Source: Chitinophagaceae bacterium
Lineage (GTDB): Bacteria; Bacteroidota; Bacteroidia; Chitinophagales; Chitinophagaceae
Assembly (NCBI GenBank): GCA_017882205.1
Contig: JADGPY010000033.1
Span: 1-7,049 of the forward strand
Direction of reading: 5' to 3'
DNA: 7,049 nucleotides
Below are positions 1-6,729 of the stretch, piece after piece. Both the position numbers and the translations under genes were made by a program. How positions within the stretch are numbered: position 1 is the first letter of the stretch; each line of letters starts with the position of its first letter. Below the pieces are notes generated by a model. That model did not search any database. It had not been told where the DNA came from and worked only from the letters and a program-made list of their open reading frames with translations.

Positions 1-1
1 A

Positions 2-2350
2 TGTGATGGGCTATTGAAAATATTTTCTAAAATGGGGATATCAACTTTACAGTCTTACCAGGGAGCACAAACTTTCGAAATACTGGGAATATCAAGTGAA
101 GTAGTAGAGAGATATTTTACCGGGGCAGTGAGCCGGATTGAAGGTGTAGGACTTGACGAACTTGCCAGGGAAGCATTACTAAAACATTCATTGGCTTTTA
201 ATAAGAATAATTTTTTTGAGGACAACCTGCCTGCTGGTGGAATTTATCAATGGCAGCGCAAAGGTGAATTTCATGCATATAATCCGCAGACTATTCATCT
301 GCTTCAATATTCAACAAGGTTAAATGATTATAAAATCTTCAAAAAGTATTCAACGCTGGTAAATGAGGTAGATTCTGAGGCACATTCATTAAGGAGTCTT
401 CTTCATCTCAAACACCTTCGTCCATCTATCTCAATTGATGAGGTAGAACCTGCAGCCAATATTTATAAGAGATTTGCCACTGGAGCTATGTCGTTTGGTT
501 CAATATCGTGGGAAGCTCATACAACCCTTGCACTTGCAATGAATCGCCTTGGAGGCAAAAGTAATACTGGTGAAGGTGGAGAAGATGAAAGCAGGTATGA
601 ATTATTGGAGAATGGTGAATCTATGCGTAGTGCGATTAAACAAATTGCCTCTGCAAGATTTGGAGTTACGAGTTTGTATTTGACTGAAGCTGATGAATTG
701 CAGATAAAAATGGCTCAGGGTGCAAAACCCGGCGAAGGAGGTCAATTGCCCGGCCATAAAGTGGATGAATGGATTGGCAGGGTTAGGCATTCTACTCCAG
801 GGGTTGCACTCATTTCCCCTCCTCCACATCACGATATTTATTCTATTGAAGACCTGGCACAATTAATATTCGATTTAAAAAATGCTAACAGGGAAGCCAG
901 GATTAATGTAAAGCTTGTTTCAAAAGCTGGAGTTGGTACAATTGCAGCAGGAGTGGTAAAAGCAAAAGCAGATGTAATTTTGATCTCCGGTTATGATGGT
1001 GGTACTGGCGCTTCTCCGATCAGCTCACTTAAGCATGCAGGTCTGCCATGGGAACTCGGACTTGCTGAAACTCATCAAACACTGGTTAAAAATAAATTAA
1101 GGAGCAGGGTAGTTTTGCAAACGGATGGGCAATTAAAAACAGGAAGAGACATTGCAATAGCCACTTTATTAGGAGCGGAAGAATGGGGAGTTGCTACGGC
1201 TGCATTGATTACCGAAGGTTGTATTATGATGAGGAAGTGTCACCTCAATACTTGTCCGGTTGGGATAGCAACCCAGGATCCTGAACTTCGGAAACGTTAT
1301 ACAGGGAATGTGGAGCATGTTATAAATCTTTTTAAATTTTTGACAGAAGAGCTTAGGGAAATAATGGCTGAACTGGGTTTTAGAACAATTAATGAAATGG
1401 TCGGGCAGACGCAATTCCTTGAAAAGAAAAAAATTGAACATTGGAAATATGGTAAACTTGATCTTTCAAAAGTTCTCTACAAAGAGAATTCGGAGAAAGA
1501 GACAGATTTATTTTGTTCTGAGGTACAGGATTATCTTCTATCTGATATCCTTGATTGGTCATTATTGAAAGCGGCCAGGCCTGCCCTGGAGAGTGGCTCT
1601 AAAATTTCTGCCTCATTTAATATTAAGAATACCGATCGTACGGTTGGAACATTGCTTTCCAATGAAATTTCAAAACGCTATCGTTCAAAGGGTTTGCCTG
1701 AAGATACTATTCATTTCAAATTCACAGGAACTGCAGGGCAAAGCTTCGGTGCATTTGCTGCAAAAGGAATTACACTCGAATTGGAGGGAGATGCAAATGA
1801 TTATTTTGGAAAGGGTTTGAGTGGAGCCAGGCTTATTTGTTACCCATCGAAAGACGCAGGTTTTGCTGCTGAAGAAAATATTATCATCGGTAATGTAGCT
1901 TTTTACGGTGCTACATCTGGAGAAGGCTTTATTCGCGGGAAAGCAGGGGAACGTTTTGGAGTAAGAAACTCAGGAGCAAATGTAGTGGTGGAAAGTGTTG
2001 GTGATCATGGCTGCGAATACATGACCGCGGGGAATGTGATTATTCTCGGAGAAACAGGTCGAAATTTTGCTGCAGGCATGAGCGGTGGTTTGGCTTTTGT
2101 TTATGACGTGAAAGGTGACTTGCAGAATCACTGTAACAGGCAAATGGTAGATCTTGATCCAGTGAATGAAACGGATTCAGAATATTTATTTAGTATGATC
2201 AAAAAACATCACGCTTTTACTCATAGTAAGGTTGCTGCTTTTGTGTTAAACGATTTTGAAAACCAGTTAAAAAATTTTGTAAAAGTATTTCCGAAAGATT
2301 ATAAAAAAGTATTAGAAGAAAAGTCTTCTTTGCATATAAAGATCAAATGA
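2..2350 (+). CDS. gltB: Glutamate synthase large (alpha) subunit, C-terminal half, cut by the left edge
   Basis: GltB converts 2-oxoglutarate and glutamine-derived ammonia to two glutamates in the cytoplasm, working with GltD. The frame is open to the window edge: codons at 2-13 read C-D-G-L and lead into [12 protein letters not shown], an internal family motif, so the TTG at 14 is not the real start. Numbering from position 2, 782 residues are visible. They cover the end of the central domain, the FMN-binding synthase domain (about 90-510, with [31 protein letters not shown] and [11 protein letters not shown]), the 3Fe-4S cysteines C-x5-C-x4-C at 407, 413 and 418 ([15 protein letters not shown]), and the glycine-rich GXGXG beta-helix domain (about 565-705). 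The N-terminal glutaminase domain and most of the central domain, roughly 700 residues in the family, lie outside. No frameshift or lost key residue is seen. gltD follows 69 bp later. Identification is very secure. Confidence 0.97.
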   Translation, partial: CDGLLKIFSKMGISTLQSYQGAQTFEILGISSEVVERYFTGAVSRIEGVGLDELAREALLKHSLAFNKNNFFEDNLPAGGIYQWQRKGEFHAYNPQTIHLLQYSTRLNDYKIFKKYSTLVNEVDSEAHSLRSLLHLKHLRPSISIDEVEPAANIYKRFATGAMSFGSISWEAHTTLALAMNRLGGKSNTGEGGEDESRYELLENGESMRSAIKQIASARFGVTSLYLTEADELQIKMAQGAKPGEGGQLPGHKVDEWIGRVRHSTPGVALISPPPHHDIYSIEDLAQLIFDLKNANREARINVKLVSKAGVGTIAAGVVKAKADVILISGYDGGTGASPISSLKHAGLPWELGLAETHQTLVKNKLRSRVVLQTDGQLKTGRDIAIATLLGAEEWGVATAALITEGCIMMRKCHLNTCPVGIATQDPELRKRYTGNVEHVINLFKFLTEELREIMAELGFRTINEMVGQTQFLEKKKIEHWKYGKLDLSKVLYKENSEKETDLFCSEVQDYLLSDILDWSLLKAARPALESGSKISASFNIKNTDRTVGTLLSNEISKRYRSKGLPEDTIHFKFTGTAGQSFGAFAAKGITLELEGDANDYFGKGLSGARLICYPSKDAGFAAEENIIIGNVAFYGATSGEGFIRGKAGERFGVRNSGANVVVESVGDHGCEYMTAGNVIILGETGRNFAAGMSGGLAFVYDVKGDLQNHCNRQMVDLDPVNETDSEYLFSMIKKHHAFTHSKVAAFVLNDFENQLKNFVKVFPKDYKKVLEEKSSLHIKIK

Positions 2351-2419
2351 CTTTGTAGTGATTTCAAAAGTTTTTTTTGACTAACAGAAGATCAAAATCC
2401 AATTCAGATAATTCATAAT

Positions 2420-3850
2420 ATGGGACAAACGGATGGCTTTTTACAATTTAACAGGGAACTTCCTTCACGCCGGCCGATTCGGGAACGAGTCAATGATTTC
2501 AATGAATTCATAGAAAGGTATAGCAATGAAAAGCTAAACCAGCAGGCCGCCAGGTGTATGGATTGCGGGGTTCCATTTTGCCATAATGGTTGTCCTCTGG
2601 GAAATGAAATTCCAGCATTCAATGATGCTGTTTACCGTCAAAGTTGGAAAGAGGCATATGAAATTCTCTCTTCTACGAATAACTTTCCGGAGTTCACAGG
2701 AAGAATTTGCCCTGCTCCTTGTGAATCTGCATGTGTATTGAGTATAAACTTACCTGCAGTTACAATAGAAGAAATCGAAAAACATATAATTGAAATAGCA
2801 TTTGAAAAAGGATATGTTAAGCCCAGAAAACCTGTTATCAGATCGGGTAAAAAAGTAGCTGTAATAGGTTCAGGCCCTGCGGGATTGGCAGCTGCAGCAC
2901 AATTGAATTCCTTTGGCCATACTGTAGTTGTTTATGAACGGGATGATCTTCCCGGAGGGTTATTACGATATGGAATACCCGATTTTAAATTAGAAAAATG
3001 GGTCATAGACCGGAGGATCAAATTTCTTGAAGAAGAAGGTGTGATATTCAAATGTAATGTGCATATTGGGAAAGATATCAGCATAGACGAAGTAAGAATA
3101 GAATTTGACACCATAGTTTTAACCGGTGGTTCCACAGTTCCAAGAGATCTTGGTCTCCCTGGTCGGCATTTAAAAGGTGTTCATTTCGCTATGGATTATT
3201 TAAAGCAGCAAAATCAGAGAGTCGCCAGGTTGGATTTAATGAATGAAAATATCCTTGCTACCGGAAAACATGTAGTTGTGATAGGAGGGGGTGACACTGG
3301 AAGTGATTGCGTTGGTACTGCAAACAGGCAAAGGGCTAATTCTGTTACCCAATTTGAATTATTACCAAAGCCTCCGGCTGCCAGAACTTTGTTTATGCCA
3401 TGGCCCGTATACCCAATGGTTTTAAAAACTACCTCTTCACACGAAGAAGGGGCAATTAGGCAATGGGCCATTGCTACAAAAGAATTTATCGGTAATAGTG
3501 AAGGACAATTAACCGCCTTAAAAATAGCAACACTTGAATGGTCTTTTGATGAAGATGGAAAACTGCAGAAATTTATTGAAATTCCAAATAGCGAGGTAGT
3601 CATCCAATGTGATCTTGCATTGCTCGCAATGGGATTTATTCATCCGGAGCATAATGGAGTAGTTGATTATCTTGGTTTGGACCTTGATGAGAGAGGAAAT
3701 GTAAAGGCTGATGAAAAGAAGTTTGAAACATCTGTAAAAGGAATATTTGCTGCAGGGGATATTAGAAGAGGACAGTCTTTGGTAGTTTGGGCTATCGCTG
3801 AAGGCAGGGAGTGCGCACGCAGCGTAGATAAATTCTTATCGAGTCTTTAA
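2420..3850 (+). CDS. gltD: Glutamate synthase small (beta) subunit, NADPH-dependent
   Basis: GltD oxidises NADPH on its FAD and sends electrons through iron-sulfur clusters to the FMN of GltB. The 476 residues match the usual family length. Visible in order are the N-terminal cysteine region with C46-x2-C49-x4-C54-x3-C58 (CMDCGVPFCHNGC) and C97-x3-C101-x3-C105 (CPAPCESAC), typical of two 4Fe-4S clusters; the FAD Rossmann motif GSGPAG at 150-155 followed by PGGLLRYGIPDFKL; the NADPH Rossmann motif GGGDTG at 289-294; and the C-terminal FAD signature GIFAAGDIRRGQSLVVWAI near 441-459. The ATG start gives the conserved opening MGQTDGFLQFNRELPSRRP. No clear Shine-Dalgarno sequence precedes it, as expected for Bacteroidota. 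It lies 69 bp after gltB on the same strand and is probably cotranscribed with it. The protein belongs to the same fold group as the N-terminal part of dihydropyrimidine dehydrogenase, but the context makes GltD clear. Confidence 0.97.
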   Translation: MGQTDGFLQFNRELPSRRPIRERVNDFNEFIERYSNEKLNQQAARCMDCGVPFCHNGCPLGNEIPAFNDAVYRQSWKEAYEILSSTNNFPEFTGRICPAPCESACVLSINLPAVTIEEIEKHIIEIAFEKGYVKPRKPVIRSGKKVAVIGSGPAGLAAAAQLNSFGHTVVVYERDDLPGGLLRYGIPDFKLEKWVIDRRIKFLEEEGVIFKCNVHIGKDISIDEVRIEFDTIVLTGGSTVPRDLGLPGRHLKGVHFAMDYLKQQNQRVARLDLMNENILATGKHVVVIGGGDTGSDCVGTANRQRANSVTQFELLPKPPAARTLFMPWPVYPMVLKTTSSHEEGAIRQWAIATKEFIGNSEGQLTALKIATLEWSFDEDGKLQKFIEIPNSEVVIQCDLALLAMGFIHPEHNGVVDYLGLDLDERGNVKADEKKFETSVKGIFAAGDIRRGQSLVVWAIAEGRECARSVDKFLSSL

Positions 3851-3880
3851 TTCAAGCAAATCCTTTCAGTAAGGTGTCAT

Positions 3881-4678
3881 TTATTTTGTTAGACTATATT
3901 TTTGTTCAACAGTCATTTCAACAAGACCTTTCTTTTTGAGTTCTTTTAATTTTGCATATTTCAGATAACAGTAATAGCTGTTCATGCATGCGTAGGTATA
4001 TCCCCAAAAGCCATCCAAAAATCCAAGTTTTATTATATAATTGCGAAAGAAAGTGTAGAGAGGATTAAGATAAAGTTTTAGAAATGTATATCGCTTTTCA
4101 TTTATAAACATCTGCTGTGCAACCAGCGAAGTATAGGTATTGGTTTTACCAATGCAATGATCAATGTTTTTGTAGGAATAGTGCAATACTCTCCCTGGTA
4201 TTTGTTCAATTTTGACACCATTTGGAAGATCCAACCGTTCGTGAACAAGATCATTGTTCCATTTGATTTTCTTTTTATTAAAAATTCTGATTTTCTTAAC
4301 ATTTCCCGGTTGCCCATGTTTCAAAAGTACACTGCCAATGAATACACTAAATTTTAATTGATAAACAATATTTTCATTGAAAAATGTTTTATTTGATATC
4401 GATTGGAAGAGTTGTTCATCAATGATTTCATCCGCATCTAACGATAAGATCCAATTATATTTTGCTAATGAAATCCCCTTATTTTTATTAGCACCATAAC
4501 CATCCCAGGTTGTTTGTATGATTTTTACATGAAATCGTTTTGCTATAGCCAGGGTATCATCGGTGCTTCCACTATCGATTAGAATGATATCATCTGTTAA
4601 GCCCTGGAGGCTCTGTAAGGTCTTATCAATAATGTATCCTTCATTTTTAGAGATGATAATAACTGAAATTGGTATCAT
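3881..4678 (-). CDS. Family 2 glycosyltransferase, WaaE/KdtX-like
   Basis: A 265-residue GT-A fold glycosyltransferase, probably adding a sugar to a cell-envelope glycan such as lipopolysaccharide core. It opens with the GT2 nucleotide-sugar signature ISVIIISKNEG (4-14), then LIDSGSTDDT (33-42), GYGANKNKGI (60-69) and the metal-binding LSLDADEI (79-86). VHERL (145-149) and the C-terminal FLDGFWGYTYA region (220-230) followed by a lysine-rich tail resemble WaaE/KdtX beta-glucosyltransferases. No signal peptide or clear membrane anchor is seen. An in-frame TGA lies directly before the ATG, so the frame cannot start further upstream; AGGA about 11 nt before the ATG is a weak possible ribosome site. 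The gene is convergent with gltD (30-bp gap) and stands alone, with no other glycan gene in view, so its acceptor sugar is unknown. The GT2 assignment is firm; the WaaE subtype is inferred. Confidence 0.9.
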   Translation of the reverse strand: MIPISVIIISKNEGYIIDKTLQSLQGLTDDIILIDSGSTDDTLAIAKRFHVKIIQTTWDGYGANKNKGISLAKYNWILSLDADEIIDEQLFQSISNKTFFNENIVYQLKFSVFIGSVLLKHGQPGNVKKIRIFNKKKIKWNNDLVHERLDLPNGVKIEQIPGRVLHYSYKNIDHCIGKTNTYTSLVAQQMFINEKRYTFLKLYLNPLYTFFRNYIIKLGFLDGFWGYTYACMNSYYCYLKYAKLKELKKKGLVEMTVEQKYSLTK

Positions 4679-4796
4679 TCAGATAAGTTTCCTGGTGGCT
4701 GACGTTGGTCAAAATTTTGATATAAACAATAAGACGTCAGTCATGAAAGTTATCTTCGTTAGCATGGTTCTTTTCTTGTTTTGAAGAATTTAATTA

Positions 4797-4829
4797 TTAA
4801 CCACCACCACCAGGTTGCTGCATTGGCAT
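4797..4829 (-). CDS. Possible 10-residue peptide frame ending in four glycines
   Basis: Reading the minus strand from 4829 gives M-P-M-Q-Q-P-G-G-G-G and then TAA, with a second in-frame TAA one codon later at 4794-4796. It begins 9 nt after the stop of the 66-codon frame on the same strand. The only support beyond an open frame is its leader, which repeats 20 of 22 bases of the leader of that 66-codon frame at nearly the same distance from the ATG. So short a frame may be chance, a remnant of a longer gene, or a real micropeptide. No function can be assigned. Confidence 0.15.
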   Translation of the reverse strand: MPMQQPGGGG

Positions 4830-4836
4830 TTAATTA

Positions 4837-4858
4837 GTTTAAATGTTAATTGTTGCTG
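4837..4858 (-). repeat. 22-bp direct repeat, copy B (before the 10-codon frame)
   Basis: This copy matches 20 of 22 bases of copy A at 5048-5069 in the same orientation; the shared core on the minus strand is CAATTAACATT. It ends 7 nt before the ATG at 4829. It also encodes the last residues and stop codon of the 66-codon frame. The match stops at both ends of the 22 bp. Confidence 0.65.
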
Positions 4859-5039
4859 CAGGAGGCTGCGGATGGTCAACCGAGATTTCTACTGGTTCGG
4901 TCGTTTTATCCTTGTGAGAAAGATCCACAACACATAAAATTGGGATTGATATTGAGATCACAACTACTTGCAGCATGTACAAGGCATTTTTAATTGGGAA
5001 CATATTGAATTTTCTGTTTTTTGATAAGAACGTTTTCAT
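4839..5039 (-). CDS. Hypothetical small membrane protein, 66 residues
   Basis: I do not recognise a family. The product has a basic N-terminus (K2, K7, R9, K10, K17), one hydrophobic segment at about 19-40 (core LQVVVISISIPILCVV), and a hydrophilic C-terminus with charged and proline-rich parts (SHKDKTTEPVE, HPQPPAA). The positive-inside pattern suggests a single-pass inner-membrane protein or an uncleaved signal anchor. Cys36 is not in a proper lipobox, because the preceding residue is Leu. The ATG at 5039 follows an A/T-rich leader of the kind Bacteroidota often use, and that leader is repeated before the next small frame, which favours this start over Met13. A possible promoter lies about 65 bp upstream. 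Against it: it is short, has no recognised relatives, and its last residues (AATINI) are encoded inside the repeat. It may be real but is unproven. Confidence 0.4.
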   Translation of the reverse strand: MKTFLSKNRKFNMFPIKNALYMLQVVVISISIPILCVVDLSHKDKTTEPVEISVDHPQPPAATINI

Positions 5040-5047
5040 TTTTAAAT

Positions 5048-5069
5048 GTTTTAATGTTAATTGATGCTG
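5048..5069 (-). repeat. 22-bp direct repeat, copy A (leader of the 66-codon frame)
   Basis: Partner of copy B at 4837-4858, offset by 211 bp. On the minus strand it ends 8 nt before the ATG at 5039, so it occupies the place of a 5' untranslated leader or translation enhancer. It has no Shine-Dalgarno sequence. The two mismatches are single A/T swaps. Confidence 0.65.
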
Positions 5070-5092
5070 TAAAGATAAAGGCTTAAGGTAGT

Positions 5093-5114
5093 ACTATGCA
5101 ATACAAAGTATAGT
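5093..5114 (-). promoter_or_regulatory. Weak candidate promoter/operator for the 66-codon frame
   Basis: ACTAT (5093-5097) and ATAGT (5110-5114) form a 5-bp inverted repeat with a 12-bp centre, as in some dimeric-repressor sites. On the minus strand the site contains ATACTTTG (5111-5104), which matches 6 of 8 positions of the Bacteroidota -7 element TAnnTTTG. TTTA at 5137-5134 could be a poor -33 element, but the 22-bp spacing is longer than the usual 19. Transcription from here would leave a leader of about 58 nt. The assignment rests on consensus resemblance alone. Confidence 0.2.
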
Positions 5115-5302
5115 GAATGGCATAATAGCTGGTTAAACGGTATAAGGACATAAATAAGTGGAAAATGTGCTTCACTACGCGACTTCGGGCTTGAATAACA
5201 GGTAGCATGACTAATTGCATATGATGACTGTTTTGACTCCCACATAGCACATCAGGGAATGTTTAATCAAGATGTTCCTTTAATTTTAGCACAAATTGAT
5301 CT

Positions 5303-6049
5303 ATGGCACATTGGGAAATTGTTCTGTTTTTTTTTGTGATCGCATCGGTGTATTCATCAGTCGGATTTGGCGGAGGCTCGAGTTACCTGGCAATACTTGC
5401 TTTATACGACTTGCCGTTTAAGGAGATAAGGTTGGTTGCATTAGTATGTAATATAATAGTTGTTACAAGCGGGGTAGTTATTTTTATTATTCATAAACAA
5501 TTAGATTGGAAAAAGATTATTCCCCTTGTTTTAGTAAGTGTTCCTTTGGCATTTTTGGGGGCAAGGATTAAGTTAAGTGAGCACACTTTTTTTATTGTTC
5601 TGGGTTGTACACTTTTGGTTGCTGCCATTTTATTATGGTTAAAAACAAATCCAGGAATTAAGGATGACAGTGATAAGCAAACTTCTTTTTTCATGAGCGG
5701 TTTTTTGGGAGGTTCAATTGGATTTTTATCTGGAATGGTGGGTATAGGCGGTGGAATTTTCTTATCGCCATTACTTAACCTTTTAAAATGGGATACAGCT
5801 AAAAAAATAGCTGTGGCTTCAAGTGTTTTCATACTTGTTAATTCTGTATCGGGAATTTTTGGCCAGATTTCTCAATTGCCAGCGAACATTCACCGGATAC
5901 AGCTTTTAGTTCTTATAATTGCAGTATTTGCGGGAGGACAGATTGGTTCAAGATTACTGGTAACCAGCTTAGATCCATTCATTATCCGTCGTATCACTGC
6001 CGTACTTGTTTTTTTTGCGGGGGTAGAGGTATTGGCAAAGCATTTATAA
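5303..6049 (+). CDS. TauE/SafE-family (TSUP) membrane permease
   Basis: A 248-residue polytopic inner-membrane protein of the TSUP family, whose characterised members export or import sulfite, sulfoacetate and similar anions. It shows the two-fold family repeat: GFGGGSSYLAIL at 21-32 in the N-terminal half and GMVGIGGGIFLSPLL at 144-158 in the C-terminal half. About eight hydrophobic segments are visible (roughly 5-25, 43-63, 71-88, 95-113, 128-148, 168-190, 199-219, 228-246), with a charged loop at 115-127. Length is normal for the family. The ATG start opens directly into the first helix, and no good ribosome site is seen. It lies 18 bp before the ATG of moaD on the same strand, so it is probably in a molybdenum-cofactor operon. 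Family membership is secure; the substrate is not known, and a sulfur oxyanion is only an inference from family and neighbours. Confidence 0.9.
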   Translation: MAHWEIVLFFFVIASVYSSVGFGGGSSYLAILALYDLPFKEIRLVALVCNIIVVTSGVVIFIIHKQLDWKKIIPLVLVSVPLAFLGARIKLSEHTFFIVLGCTLLVAAILLWLKTNPGIKDDSDKQTSFFMSGFLGGSIGFLSGMVGIGGGIFLSPLLNLLKWDTAKKIAVASSVFILVNSVSGIFGQISQLPANIHRIQLLVLIIAVFAGGQIGSRLLVTSLDPFIIRRITAVLVFFAGVEVLAKHL

Positions 6050-6067
6050 TTGATCAAATCAACTGTT

Positions 6068-6310
6068 ATGAAAGTAAGCGTTCTGGGATTTGGTATAGTA
6101 AAGGAAATATTCGGCATCCCGAGTATTGATATGGAACTGCCCTCTGATATAACAACAGTGGGATTGAAGGAAATACTTCTTAAAGAGTATCCCGACCTTC
6201 TTAAATTATCGTCATTTATGATAGCAGTAAATAATTCGTATGCACAAAAGGAACAGGTAATAACCAGTTCTGATGAAATTGCAATTATTCCTCCTGTAAG
6301 CGGTGGTTAA
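6068..6310 (+). CDS. moaD: Molybdopterin synthase small subunit, sulfur carrier MoaD
   Basis: MoaD is a ubiquitin-like sulfur carrier. Its C-terminal glycine is adenylated by MoeB and turned into a thiocarboxylate, which supplies the dithiolene sulfurs when MoaDE converts cyclic pyranopterin monophosphate to molybdopterin. The protein has 80 residues from the ATG at 6068 and shows the beta-grasp opening MKVSVLGFGIVKEIFG, the conserved late segment DEIAIIPPVSGG and the essential terminal Gly-Gly. I chose ATG 6068 over TTG 6050 because TTG would touch the stop of the preceding gene and add six residues (MIKSTV) that the family normally lacks. It sits 18 bp after the permease gene and 2 bp before moaE. 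ThiS is also a GG-ending beta-grasp protein, but the adjacent MoaE settles the call. Confidence 0.93.
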   Translation: MKVSVLGFGIVKEIFGIPSIDMELPSDITTVGLKEILLKEYPDLLKLSSFMIAVNNSYAQKEQVITSSDEIAIIPPVSGG

Positions 6311-6312
6311 TT

Positions 6313-6729
6313 ATGATCAATATTAAACTATCATATCATCCACTCGATATTCACTCATCATTGCATTGGGTGCAATCCCCTGAATGTGGATGTATAAATG
6401 TATTCATAGGTACCGTCCGTGAATTTTCAAATGGGAAACGGGTAATAAGTCTGGAGTTCGAAGCGTATGAAAAAATGGCAATAATCGAAATGAGTAAAAT
6501 TGCTGAAGAGGCAAAAAATAAATGGAGTCTCAACAAGGTTTTAGTTCATCATCGAACAGGAAAATTATTAGTGGGCGATATTCCAGTCTTGATTGCTGTT
6601 TCATCTGCACATCGCGATATTGCATTTGAAGCGTGTCGGTTTATTATTGATACATTAAAGCAAACAGTCCCTATATGGAAAAAGGAAGTTTATGAGGATG
6701 GCGAAATATGGGTGGCAGCACATCCATGA
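6313..6729 (+). CDS. moaE: Molybdopterin synthase catalytic (large) subunit MoaE
   Basis: MoaE holds the active site of the MoaD2-MoaE2 heterotetramer that inserts two sulfurs into cyclic pyranopterin monophosphate. The 138 residues are near the usual length. Visible family motifs are FIGTVREFSNGKRV (31-44, with Arg36), LEFEAYEKMA (47-56), VHHRTGKLLVGD (78-89), SSAHRDIAFEACR (97-109) and KQTVPIWKKE (116-125). Lys116 and Lys123 have the same seven-residue spacing as the catalytic lysines of E. coli MoaE (Lys119, Lys126). The ATG comes 2 bp after the moaD stop, which suggests translational coupling and matched subunit output. The last 40 bp overlap the 3' end of the minus-strand rhodanese gene. 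No residue expected to be essential is missing. Confidence 0.96.
   Translation: MINIKLSYHPLDIHSSLHWVQSPECGCINVFIGTVREFSNGKRVISLEFEAYEKMAIIEMSKIAEEAKNKWSLNKVLVHHRTGKLLVGDIPVLIAVSSAHRDIAFEACRFIIDTLKQTVPIWKKEVYEDGEIWVAAHP

Larger units (their letters stand above)
4679..5302. other. 624-bp stretch with no recognised gene
   Basis: This AT-rich stretch separates the minus-strand glycosyltransferase from the plus-strand TSUP-moaD-moaE block, so it should hold divergent promoters. It contains a possible 66-codon gene and a 10-codon frame on the minus strand, each listed separately, with a shared 22-bp leader repeat. Near the glycosyltransferase start are a 12-bp palindrome (4709-4720, TCAAAATTTTGA) and a 7-bp inverted repeat (CTGACGT at 4699-4705, ACGTCAG at 4734-4740) that encloses it. 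Positions 5115-5245 contain nothing I recognise. No tRNA-like fold or strong terminator hairpin was seen. Confidence 0.6.

Noticed and set aside
602..1441. Two antisense frames (602-862 and 1169-1441) inside gltB.
   Set aside because: They lie opposite highly conserved FMN-domain sequence and show no motif; they are by-products of the sense codons.
2364..2380. TCAAAA/TTTTGA hairpin between gltB and gltD, a possible terminator or attenuator.
   Set aside because: The 6-bp stem has one G-C pair and would be too weak; gltB and gltD should be cotranscribed.
3214..3603. A 129-codon antisense frame inside gltD.
   Set aside because: It is opposite the NADPH-binding region of a clear gltD, with no recognisable domain and no start context.
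3862..3874. CCTT-TCAGT-AAGG hairpin after gltD followed by T-rich DNA, a possible terminator.
   Set aside because: A 4-bp stem is too short to support the call.
4743..4784. Plus-strand 13-codon hydrophobic frame MKVIFVSMVLFLF, resembling the start of a signal peptide.
   Set aside because: It stops at once, has no leader signal and no continuation in another frame; short A/T-rich frames of this kind arise by chance.
5168..5220. More GC-rich patch in the spacer (CACTACGCGACTTCGGGCTTG region), considered as a tRNA or small RNA.
   Set aside because: No cloverleaf, T-loop sequence or long stem could be drawn from it.
5057..5245. A 62-codon minus-strand frame in the spacer.
   Set aside because: Its composition is unlike a typical protein, it has no recognisable motif, and its 3' end runs through the leader repeat of the 66-codon frame.
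5281..5288. TAATTTTA, a near match to the Bacteroidota -7 element before the TSUP gene.
   Set aside because: No -33 element is found at the right spacing, and transcription would start only about 8 nt before the ATG.
5491..5832. A 113-codon antisense frame inside the TSUP gene.
   Set aside because: The sense strand encodes clear membrane segments and the GMVGIGGG motif; the antisense product has no motif.
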